From assembly GCA_023078685.1 (NCBI GenBank), contig JALGAS010000001.1:3658001-3722000 (forward strand): a DNA stretch of 64,000 nt, written 5' to 3'. The position numbers and the translations under genes are program-made. The notes below the pieces were generated by a model. That model was given only the letters and a program-made list of their open reading frames with translations, had not been told where the DNA came from and ran no database searches. The stretch is from Neopestalotiopsis rosae (Eukaryota > Ascomycota > Sordariomycetes > Amphisphaeriales > Sporocadaceae). Within the stretch, counting starts at the first letter, position 1. Each line of letters opens with the position of its first letter. This document shows, one piece after another, positions 33,190 to 43,606 of the stretch.

Positions 33190-35667
33190 TCACCGCTTCG
33201 TACCAATCTCTTTTTGTGCCTGCGCATTGATCTGAATAGCCTCCTTCAGCTTGCCAACCACTTCTGGCTGCCCGCCAAATGCAGTCAATAGCTTCTCGTT
33301 CAACTCAGTTTCGACTTGTGCCGAGGTTTTTGCACCTCTCTTGCCGCTCTTTGCTACATTTACCAAGGCGCCCCATCGCTGCGTGAATGCATAAATACTT
33401 TGCCGCAGTAACTCATCCAACTTTTCACTAGCGTCCTGCACACCATCGTTGATGTTGGCCGGCTTCGTGTTGTTTGTGGCCGGGGCTGACGACCACAGGC
33501 CTAGGGACAAGGAGCCGCCCAGGATGCCCCTAAATAGGCCCATCCAATTCTGTGGCGAGAGAGCATCCCAAATCTGCCCAAAGTGCTGCATGTTTGCAGT
33601 CGTCTGGGAGCGAACATCGCCAATTTCAAGTGATACAAGCTCATTCTTGACAATGAGAAGGTTCTTGATCATAAACAGATCAGGGTCAGGGTCGGGATCT
33701 GCAGATTTGGTAGACTTGATGCGGGTTTCGATTCTTTGCAATGCAAGTATTGTCTCGTGGACAATCTTGAATACCACAGAACTTGACCTCTGCTACGCTA
33801 GGTTAGCATTCTCAATTCTTAAATCGGCTAAGAAAGATACTTACGCTGCGCTCCTTGGGCATTGCCTGATCATACATCACAAGAAGCTCCAAAGCTTTCT
33901 TGGCCAGTGGGTGTGCGTTGGACGAGGCAACACCATTCACTACCGGACCAATCTTTATGGTATCAGGCGAAACAGCTTGTCGCGTAATGGACTGCGTTAT
34001 TTCATTTTCAAAAGCTGTGTCCGCGATAGGCCACAGATGATCCATCAGAAGTCTTGCTGTGAGCTCTTGGCAGTGCTGAGCATAGCGCGAAACCTCTTCA
34101 TCATAATCCAGGAGCAAGTATTCGTTAGTGATCCATCCGAGTAGGTTGCAGACAGTCTGCAAGTCGCTGGTCTGCAGGCTAGGCTGGAGTGTGTTGGCTA
34201 TAGGCGCCACATTGGCAATGTTGACCAAAGTCTTTTGCGAGCCTTTCATTGCAACGTATGCCGACTGAGCGTCCATACTGAATTGGGGGTCGATGGAGAA
34301 GATCTTGGCAAACAGACCAGCCTCGTCGTATGACCTTTCGTAACATTGCTTGATGAAATTTCGTGACGCCATGCCTGCATTGGCCTCTTTTGCCTCTTTG
34401 CGAAACGTTTCCAAGTCATGTTGCGTCATTGGCTTTAGATCTCGATCTCTGATGGCAGAGTAGGACAAGAAAATATTGACAGCGGTGTTGTGGTAATAGT
34501 CAAAGTTGTGTTCGGCGATCGGGTTTCCAGATTGATCAAAGCAGGCCCGAATAACTCTTTGAACATTAGAGATCAAACCGTCAGCTTCAAGTACTAGCTC
34601 TTCAAACCGCCCATAGGCTAGGGCATGGCGGGCAGCTTCGGATTGTGTTGAACTGATTTGCTTGGAGATCTCGGCGGATATACGCTCAAGGTGGTTACTG
34701 AAGCCACTCTCCACCAAATGAAGCGCTTTCGTCAGAGAAGACTGGTATCGGGCCAAGTAGGATTCGGCATCTCGATATGTTTGCTGGACATAGTTAGCAT
34801 CTCTGTGTGTTGGCTTTATGACAATGCAGTGACAACTTACATGCTTGGCCATGAACCGAATGCAAGCATCCGTATTGGTCAGTATCTCTGCGAAATTCTC
34901 GTGGTCAACCAGACGACTTGCACCAGGAGCATTCAGTCGCCTAGTCACGCCGTCCAAATAAGCATAGTAGTGAAGTTCTGTGCCGACTTCATCTGCCAGC
35001 TTCTGAAGCCGCTTCTCCTCAGACAAGAGGTCATCGCATTGGGCCTGGAAAGACGAGGTCTGGGTTTCAACGGCGCGAAAAGAGCTCGCCAAGGTCTCCA
35101 ACACCTCTAGCGCTCCATTTGCATCCTCGATTAACGTGTCGAGGTGCCGGTCGGTCAGGGCGAGCTGGTCTTGGTATACGAGGTACTCTTGCTGACTTGC
35201 CTCGAGCAATTGGTCGTCGATGGACTCTGCAGGCTCCTCGTACTTTTGGCTTATATCATCCTCGGGTTTCTGAATATTCAGCGCCTCCAGAGAATAATTG
35301 GTTCTCTTCTTCTTGCGCTTCTTTTTGGCGTCCTTCACAAGCTGGGCTCGCACAACATGATAAAAGTCGGAGTATGACTTGGCTCTCCTGAGTAGTGTCG
35401 CTTCGGGGGGTCCCTCGGTGGCATCGGCTTCCTCGTAGAGATTTGCGAGTGGCTCTACGGCTTCATTTTGGTTCGCGCCCTGCAGGTCAATTAGCATACA
35501 TGTATACGCCGCAACCCTTGCTGTTTGCTAAGGTGCGCAAGGCCAGCACGTACATTGAGCGGTTGCAGGAGAGATTCTCTTCTCTTGTGGCCAGTACTTT
35601 GGCTGACAGAGGGAGTCTTCTTGTGCGTCACTTCGGGGACGAAGCTGTACCAGGAATCCTCGTACAT
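33190..35667 (-). CDS. COG3: Conserved oligomeric Golgi complex subunit 3 (Sec34 family)
   Basis: COG3 is a lobe A subunit of the COG complex, which tethers vesicles during retrograde intra-Golgi traffic. Four exons (35667-35554, 35479-34841, 34783-33845, 33792-33190) give 764 residues, normal for the family. The N-terminus MYEDSWYSFVPE followed by RRESLLQP is typical of fungal COG3 and fixes the start; the longer frame starting at 35730 adds 21 residues without family support. A Lys-rich patch (KKKRKKKR) lies about 85 residues in, then coiled-coil helices of the Sec34 domain (EYLVYQDQLALTDRHLDTL; YYAYLDGVTRRLNAPG), CIRFMAKH joined by splicing to QTYRDAESYLARY, and the conserved VVFKIVHETI in exon 4. 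The last intron ends in a tandem acceptor (GTAGCAG), so one Gln may be optional. It is divergent from FMP25, with 620 bp between starts. Confidence 0.92.
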
Positions 35668-36287
35668 CTTGAAAGTAGGCGCTGTTTGCTGGGCTGAGGT
35701 CGTAGTCGGGAGGCAGTTCACGATCCCCACCTAGCTTGGAATATGCCACGATAACCCAGAGCGCGCAGGTCGATATCGGTATGGACAGGAGCTCGAATGG
35801 CACAGGCCATATTTCCTTAGCGGGGGTCCAGCGGCAGGTACCTACCTCAGGTACCTACCGGCGACGGGCCGGAGCTCAGTTTTGGCCGGCAGCCGCTGAA
35901 CATTGGCGGGAGCCAGGAGCTTCCAAGCACTGAGTCCAGTATTCTTGGTGGGGTCCACGGGTTCTGCGGGCTCAATCAAAACTGGCCAGCTCCAGTTCGA
36001 TGGGAGAGACCCTGCAGCGATTGCCTGGGTACCGCTAGAGCTCTAAGAATCGCCAAGTGGAGCTGAAGATTTAGAGCTTCTTCCAATGATGATAAAGGTA
36101 TTTTCATGACCTCACCATTCTCATACGTACCCGGTAAAAACGTCTTCAACCTCAAACGACACCACTTTACTGTGTGTGTTGACTCGAAAAATTCAGTATT
36201 ATGTTGAGCTTCGTCTCCCATTAGTCATAATTCAATTTTCTCCTTCATCCAACAATTGCTTCGCCGTGAAGCGCATCCATAGTCGAC
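35668..36287. promoter_or_regulatory. Divergent promoter region COG3 / FMP25-like
   Basis: 620 bp between divergent start codons. A pair of GGTACCTACC-type units occurs at 35836-35861, the same motif class as in the 10 kb cluster. No other regulatory signature is evident. Confidence 0.4.
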
Positions 36288-38093
36288 ATGTTGCCTTGTA
36301 GGCTCTCGATGCGCCAGGCGCCCATACTCTCGCGCGGCTTGCCACGTTCGCCAGCTTTTCGACGACAGACTTTGCGACACGCCAGCTCAGGACCAGGCGG
36401 TCCCAGACCATTGGGTGGCCCCGGAGGCAGTGCCGGCCGATTCATTGCAGGAGCTGCAGTCGCTTTTGTCGGAGCTGGTCTCATCGTTACTATATACCCG
36501 GCTTTTGTCACTGAGCCCGCCAAGCCCAGTCATGCGACGATCCATTACGAAAAAGAGAGACCAACTCCTAAGACGGTCGAGGACAACAGGGACATTATCA
36601 GCAGTCAGCATCTGCAGGTGAGGACGAGTTGGGAACATCCAGGTGTGTACGCTTGGGGCTCCAACGCCGGTCGCGTGGCTGCGCCAGATTCGCCTGAGAA
36701 TGTTGTGAAGACGCCTCGGCGCATTACATACTTTGATGGCCAGCTTCTTCGAGATGTGAAGCTGGATCGCACTTTTGGTGCTGCTATTACAGAGAAGGGA
36801 AACCTGGTTCAGTGGGGTACAGGTTTCTCAGAGAAGGACCCAAAGCCTCTCGTCACACTAAAGGGAAAGGATCTAGTCAAGCTGGCGATCTCCAGAGATC
36901 GCATACTGGCATTGAGCAACGGTGGCTCAATCTACACACTGCCAGTATCCAGCACTGATCAGTCGAGCAGCTCCAAGGAACAGCCGTCTTCATGGCTTGG
37001 ACTGTGGTCAAATTCTTCGACAGCATCGTACCGCAAGCTTGACGTACCCAACTTGGCTTGGGGCGAACGTGTGACAGATATTTCATCGGGCCTAGATCAT
37101 GCCCTTGTCCTTACAAACAAGGGCCGCTTGTTTTCTTCAGCATCCAGCAATACCGAGTTTCCCACACAAGGCCAACTCGGTATCCCGGGACTTACATGGG
37201 CGACTCGCCCACAGGGCCCGTATGACCAACCTCACGAGATTCCCCAGCTCAAGGGTTTCCAAATATCACAAATTGCCACTGGAGACTTTCACTCTTTGGC
37301 ACTGGATAAGGATGGAAAGGTTTTTGTTTTCGGTGACAATTCTTCCGGCCAACTGGGATTTGAGCCCGAGAAGGAGATTCCATATGTAGATGGACCCATT
37401 CCCCTCCCATTTACCACCATCTACAAAGGGACAAACCAGCGACCTCGCGTGACATCCATTGCTGCTGGCGGCGCAAACTCGTTCTTCACGGTCGATGCGA
37501 CCCGCATTGCTGGACAACCTGGCAAAGATGAAAAGAAGGAAGTTGCGCCTGCTAGGAATCTTGGACAGGTCACTGCAGACACCTGGGCGTGTGGCTCTGG
37601 AATCTACGGCAGTCTAGGAAATGGGCGATGGACACATGTGTCACTCGGTCCTACCAAGATCAAGCCTTTATCGGGTCTTTTTGAATGGGACGAGAAGAAC
37701 AACACCGTGGTTCCGATTCGCCTGGCACGTCTCAGCGTTGGCACCACGCACGCCTCCGCTGTGATGGACAACGTGACGTCGGTCGATACTTCAGCGAAGG
37801 CTTCAACAGTCAATGATACCAATTGGGGTGCCGACGTTGTTTGGTGGGGTGGAAATGAGCACTACCAGTTGGGCACTGGCAAGCGAAATAATGTGAACTC
37901 GCCCGTTTACCTCAGACCGCTCGATGGTGGTGCAGCAGATGCAGAGAAGGGTCGTAAGGGTGAAGAGCACCGATTCCAAATCACACCAAGAACGACGACG
38001 AGAATTGGTGAGGGTGCCAAGGGCAGAAAGGTCAGCGTTGAGCAGAGGGTCGAGTGTGGTCGATACGTCACTGCTGTCTACTCTGGAGCGTGA
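36288..38093 (+). CDS. FMP25: Mitochondrial RCC1-repeat protein (Fmp25 type)
   Basis: Single-exon gene for 601 residues. The N-terminus is a basic mitochondrial presequence (MLPCRLSMRQAP...RRQTLRHASS), followed by a Gly/Pro-rich linker and one transmembrane segment at about 51-72 (RFIAGAAVAFVGAGLIVTIY). The rest is a seven-bladed RCC1-type propeller: GVYAWGSNAGRVA, HALVLTNKGRLFS, HSLALDKDGKVFVFGDNSSGQLG, WACGSGIYGSLGNG, WWGGNEHYQLGTG. In yeast, Fmp25 is a mitochondrial inner membrane protein needed for respiratory complex III assembly, and animal RCC1L acts in mitoribosome assembly; I expect a similar inner membrane role. A second ATG at residue 8 is an alternative start. Membrane-anchored RCC1 proteins with a presequence are characteristic of this orthologue group, so the identification is fairly sure. 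Confidence 0.87.
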   Translation: MLPCRLSMRQAPILSRGLPRSPAFRRQTLRHASSGPGGPRPLGGPGGSAGRFIAGAAVAFVGAGLIVTIYPAFVTEPAKPSHATIHYEKERPTPKTVEDNRDIISSQHLQVRTSWEHPGVYAWGSNAGRVAAPDSPENVVKTPRRITYFDGQLLRDVKLDRTFGAAITEKGNLVQWGTGFSEKDPKPLVTLKGKDLVKLAISRDRILALSNGGSIYTLPVSSTDQSSSSKEQPSSWLGLWSNSSTASYRKLDVPNLAWGERVTDISSGLDHALVLTNKGRLFSSASSNTEFPTQGQLGIPGLTWATRPQGPYDQPHEIPQLKGFQISQIATGDFHSLALDKDGKVFVFGDNSSGQLGFEPEKEIPYVDGPIPLPFTTIYKGTNQRPRVTSIAAGGANSFFTVDATRIAGQPGKDEKKEVAPARNLGQVTADTWACGSGIYGSLGNGRWTHVSLGPTKIKPLSGLFEWDEKNNTVVPIRLARLSVGTTHASAVMDNVTSVDTSAKASTVNDTNWGADVVWWGGNEHYQLGTGKRNNVNSPVYLRPLDGGAADAEKGRKGEEHRFQITPRTTTRIGEGAKGRKVSVEQRVECGRYVTAVYSGA

Positions 38094-41000
38094 AGTCTTT
38101 GACGAGAGATTATTTGATACCATCTGCACTGGTACCAAGACTTGTATATTGTTGAATAAGTGCTGTCTTGCAAGATACGTTGCAATTTACGCGACGCACA
38201 AAAGTGGAAGCTTCAATTAGAGGCGTAGCTGGCGTTATTATTATATGACATACGGCAATTGAGATTCGAGGTCATGCATGTACCTATAGAAAACATTTTG
38301 AAACACAACCACACTCAATTAAAAAGAATATGACCAATGTTATATACATTCAGAATGCGCAAGTCTGTTTACAATCGTTTGCTAATTTTAATAATGCACT
38401 CCCGTATCCATTGATGCGTGGTGGCTTATATATAAGTTGATGATTGCACCTGTGTAGGGCTGACAACTACGTTGCGACGTATGAAGCATTAATACAAATG
38501 GATGAATATTCATTGACTACTGTACTCTATGAGCACTGGCTCAATCCACTACACATGGGTGCAGTATTGCCTATCTGATTCCGACATTGTTGTACTTAAA
38601 CAACATGAAGTCGTCGCCTTACCTGGAATCCAATGCTCCCCTGTCAAGATGAGTTAGACATTGTCATGCTTGGGCACGACGATTAGTGATCAACCACAAG
38701 ACAAAGTATAAATGTAAAATGAGAAAGTCTGATTTGACAGCAACGAATTGAGTCGGACCTACATTCCTCACTTTCTTTCTTCGATGGCTTGTTCAGCAGC
38801 ATAGAAAGTCCGTGTCGGGTAAAAGGTTGCAGACATTCGCTGTTACTGCAGGATGTGGAAGCGTCCCTTTCATTATTTTCGTCTCAATATGATAGTGCAT
38901 TTAAAGCAACATTATGTAGTGTGGAGAATATAACCACTGGCCGCAGACATATCATAATTCGGAAGTCGTGTCCGTTCTCCGTAGCGAGTTGTTCGGTATC
39001 TGTCCGGAAACCGCCACCTCACGATAATAGCCAGTTGCGTCGCGAATGTCGAATTTCGAGTCGTGATTCATCAGTGTCAGCCAAAAGTACCGTGTCCAGG
39101 GTTCACGTCTGCCTGCCCTTAGCCAGGTGTTGGTCGAGAAATCGAGACTCAATAGTCGGACAAATATTGCTGTTCGCCACCGGTCCCTCAAATTATATTT
39201 GCGTGTGTCCAGAGTCGAGTGGACATTTTCCTCCGTGACAGGAGGAAGGGGTCATAAATAAAGGAGGTCACGCTCGCGGCTTCGGATTAGTCGTGCCGGA
39301 CATAAAGATCCTCGGCTTCGCCCGTGGGTAGGTTGGTGTGAGATCCTCCCAGCCACCCCTTGGTCTTCCTTTTTGCAAACTGGCAACTCGGAGCTTTTCC
39401 TTTTCATAAACACCAAAAGAGCTGCGGCGTGGAGCCTACCGCAATAGTGGCAGCAAGTATGGTGGAGAAAAGAATCGTTCGGGGAACCGACAAGAGATGG
39501 GAGGCGAACACGCGACTGGTGAGATAGGCGAGATCGGCAAAGGTTCCTGGAAATCTCACTTCGAAATGTGACCATTCAAAGCCACTCAGACACTTGACCG
39601 TTGATGGAAAGGGGGGCGTGTAGCCAACGGTGAAGGACGGAGGGTTTTGGCCGCGGCTGGGTGTGTCGGCGTGTTCCCGATCTCGAGGACAGCGGGACGA
39701 CCTGGGGATCGGGGAGGGGGATGGGGACGCTGGTTTTATAGGCAAGATGGGAATCTGGAGGAGAATTCGATGTTAGCGCCCCCAGAGTCCCGGTGGCGAG
39801 TCAAAAATGCCATTCCACGAGGATGCTAAAACTTGAGAAATGCAGTCGTCTTTTCGACGGATCCACGTGGTTCGCAGCTAGAACCCGACTCTGTCGGGAG
39901 TCGGCTTTTGCCACTATTCACACAATCCCATTCTCCCTGCCAGGCACGAACTGTCAAACCGGGATCAGCAACCAGGATGAATTGGGAATTGCTTATCTCC
40001 GAGAGATCTAATCCCAGGATTAGTTAATTATATATTTTTATATGTTTTTGTTTGGGTTCACGATGCTCGACCATATGGTGGTGCAGTATATCTTGGACTA
40101 TACCATGACTGCATCAACTAGCTTACACTATACTACTACAAATTGTGCATATATATGAGAGCATAACTTTTTATGTATTTGCATTATATGTCATCATTGA
40201 ATTGTTGCAGTGTAATCAACCTTGAGTGGTACTAGTAATTGAATGACTCTACGGGACAAAAGCACAGCAATAGAAATGATTCAGAACACGAAACTGGTTG
40301 TTGCAAAGGACTGCCGGCCACACGCATCGGCGGCCATCGAATCTCGCTATTCATCAACCCAAGGCTACCGTTGAGATGCATGTATTCATCAATCATAATC
40401 ACCAGCACGAATACGAAGCTCTGCAATGGAAGCAGACGATCTCATCTAGCCAGAGCATCGAACGGCCGACGAAGGCAGCCTAGGACGGGAAGGCCGCATC
40501 CGTTTGCAGCCAAAATGCATGAGCCTCTGTTCGCCTCTTTTGACGTCCCCTAGTGTGCGGGATACCTTGCTGGTAGCCAGTCAGAGCCTAGGCCGTTCAA
40601 GGTAAAGACTCGGGCCTAGAACCACACAAACAAGGTGCAGACTGTCCAAGTCGACTCAAGCCAGAGCCGCCTCGAATACGGCAGCACATCAACCATAATT
40701 TGCCTCCCTCTCGTGAAAATGATCAAACCCAGCCAAAAAGCCAAGCCAGCCAAAAGTTTTTATGCATTATCACACTCGACTCGTTTCTCTATTCGGAAAT
40801 AGCATTAAGTGATCATGTCACGGGGATTATACACGACACGCCAGCGAATATAATCACTAGTCACTAAATAGAAGCCCATTGAATTCGACCCATACCACTG
40901 GAGCTGCCTTAACGGTAGATGGTAATGATAATGCATGCATGCAGGCATAATTTTTCAATTGCATCCACTCGGGGTTCCAATCCCCAAGTGCGAGAGCCAG

Positions 41001-41680
41001 AGCCTGGAGCACGGCCGAGAAGTTTCTTGGTCGTAGGGCTTCCAGAGGCTTCCTTTGGCAAGGAGATCGTGATCCCACAGTCAGATTTGACGTCGAATGA
41101 CGGAAGAGGGTCCAAAAATGGTCCTGGGGTATCATCATGCACCAGGTTTGTGCCTGAGACCCAAGCAAGCAAAGAGGACCCTGATCTTCCCAAGAATTGA
41201 CAAAAATGCTAGGTAATGGCACCCAGCCAGAAGAAAAGGCTCAAAAGGATTTCGTGAGCTGCGAGCTGTGATGACATCGGAGCGAACCCCGTGCGAATCA
41301 GGAGTCGCGAATGGCGAAGAATCGTCGATGGCAAGAGGAAAGGGCTGGCTCGGGCTGGGTGGGTTTCGTCAGTGTCCCATAAGTCTTACCCGTGTGTACA
41401 GTTACACTTTACCTTGGCGCTTTTGGCCCAGCGATCGCCCGGATGCTGGTAGAATCTACATTTGGCTGGCACCCCACCATGACCCATTCTAGACTCACGT
41501 CTGGGAAAGGGTCGACCCAGTTATGTCCAGCTTTTGTGTTTAATGACGGCTCGCTCTGATTGGCCTAATTCATGTTCAATCTACGCCCGCGTGGCTCGAT
41601 TAGCCAAGTCTTGGCAAAAGGCAGACGCAGGACCCTGATCCTCAACTATTAGTCCCGATCTTCAGGTTCTTGCCATCGAG

Positions 41681-41815
41681 CTGCGATCGAGCATCAATTG
41701 AGTATCTGTGGTAAAAACAGCCAGAGCGCGGAATAGGAACTGTAGCCATGCATCTCAGCACTCATCGCAATCAGGCATCGCGAATTCAGCAATCTCGATG
41801 GAATCGACCGATTCT
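41681..41815. promoter_or_regulatory. Candidate light-response elements of frq
   Basis: GCGATCGAGC at 41683-41692 and CTCGATG followed by ATCGACCGATTC at 41795-41814 resemble the paired GATNC/CGATN sites bound by the White Collar complex in Neurospora frq. A further GATCGTGATCC lies at 41065-41075 and GCGATCGC at 41431. Assignment rests on motif similarity and position upstream of frq only. Confidence 0.4.
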
Positions 41816-42206
41816 GGATTTGCGGTGTCATACTACCCATGATCATATGCCTCGACCGTTGCCAACAGCATTCCCATTTCCAACTTGTTGCATCTTTCCA
41901 CCAAACAACACCACTACGCACTGAGGCTATTCGCACCATTCACCTCGACGACACAACCGAAGATCCCACAACCTGACGCCCCACCGAGTGTCCATCTTAC
42001 CATTAACCATTGCCGACACCTTCCGAATAGCGCCCACTCCAGCTATTCAATTTTCTAACACCTCTTTTACTTACCTCTCACCATCAGCCATCAACTCTGT
42101 CGACACATCAACTGTCTAGGCCCACACAAAATAACCAGGGCACTGTCAGCAAATTCGTTTTTATTTTTCTTCCACCTCTCTCTGCTAGAGCAAAGTACAC
42201 GGAAAT

Positions 42207-42398
42207 GTACGTATGACAATGTATCGCACGTCGCCTGCACCCAACCATGCCAGAAGAAAAACCCGCGGAAGACCTTCCTACCCAAGCTGCTTTGTATGGC
42301 CGATATCCGAGTTTCCACTTCGCAAAACCTGTCAACTGTCAACCGACACCTTATGACCCATCATCGACCCGTGTGCTGACATGAGTATCGTTGGACAG
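42207..42398 (+). other. Predicted 5' UTR intron of frq containing all upstream ATGs
   Basis: A GTACGT donor at 42207, a GCTGAC branch site at 42375-42380 and a GGACAG acceptor ending at 42398 define a 192-nt intron. Upstream ATGs occur at 42205, 42213, 42219, 42247, 42297, 42354 and 42381. Splicing removes or destroys all seven, leaving ATG 42429 as the first in the leader. Confidence 0.5.
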
Positions 42399-42428
42399 AC
42401 GTGAAATACAGCTCAACATCCGACATTC

Positions 42429-43574
42429 ATGAACGACTCTAGCGCAAAATCAAGGCCCGCAGCATCGATTGAGAAAGGCTCCAATGATACCACCATGGTC
42501 GACGTCGGTAAAAAGCCAGCAGGCTCGACGCCTCCACCGGTAACCTATAAAAACCCTCGGCGCACGTCACCCGAAAACTCCATCACCCTCCGCCATCACC
42601 GAACAGCCCGCGAAGCTTCGCAACGCAACTTGGCAAAGCAGATTCAGGCAAATAAGGGAAAGCAAGTCATCCCAACAGTATCCGTTACGGAGTCGCCTCG
42701 ACGGAATTCATCAGGCGAAAGTCATGAGACTGGTATCAGCGACCCGAGACAATGGTTTGAGCAGTCCAACCAGAATCATCCCACGACGGTTGGCACATCG
42801 ATGGATATCGATCCACCATTCTTCCAGAAGGAATCAGATGACTCGAATGAGGAAGCTCACCTGGTGCTGTCCCACAGCCCAGCATACAACTTCATGCGAG
42901 ACAACAGCCAAGGGCTACTCCGCCCTGGCATTGCACACAGCAGCAGCGCCGATGACTACCGGAGTGTCATTGATGATTTGACCGTGGAGAACAAGCGCTT
43001 GAAGGAGGAGTTGAAGCGCTATCGCCAAATGGGCCCGGACTCGCTTCGCCGGGACAAATTATTCGAGGTCAAGGTCCATGGTCTGCCAAGTCGAAAGAAG
43101 AGAGAGCTGGAAGCTGCCCTTCGAGACTTCACCACCAGTCTCGATGGATCCAGTACCGGTGCATCTCCCGCACGTAGAAAAGACAAGTCCAAGGGTAACA
43201 AGGGTCTCGAGTCTGTTATGTCCAAACATGCATCGTCCTCATCCGGATCCAACAGCCGCCCTCATCAGACCGATTCGGCCTATGCATCGATGTCCACGGG
43301 TGTCGGGTCCTCAGTCCCATCGTTGCCCAGCAAGTTGTCGAGACACAAGTCGGACAATACCGTTGAGCGATATCTGCAGGATATTCCTGAGGGACTTTTA
43401 CCCAACCTGAACATCTTGAGTGAGAAGGAGAAGAAGAAGCTAGTTGTGCGGCGCTTGGAGCAGATCTTTACCGGCAAGAACCTGGGTCACGCTAGACACA
43501 ACTCACTCTCACTCGTGCCAGCTGGCAACGACGATGTTGACATGTCAGGGATGTCCGGTGTTGATGACAAAGCT

Positions 43575-43606
<32 letters not shown>

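Larger units (their letters stand above)
38094..42428. other. 4.3 kb gene-free region upstream of frq
   Basis: No convincing gene. Scattered frames (for example 38789-39238 plus, 39404-39745 minus) do not resemble known proteins and overlap on both strands. AT-rich blocks lie at 38220-38560 and 40020-40220. The right-hand part from about 41.0 kb contains several GATC/CGAT sites and then a C/A-rich leader with no ATG between about 41950 and 42200. Long promoters and 5' UTRs are typical of frq genes, so most of this is probably regulatory. Confidence 0.6.

Noticed and set aside
39404..39745. 113-codon minus-strand ORF with a hydrophobic stretch upstream of frq
   Set aside because: Overlaps another minus-strand frame of similar length, has a low-complexity head and no family resemblance.
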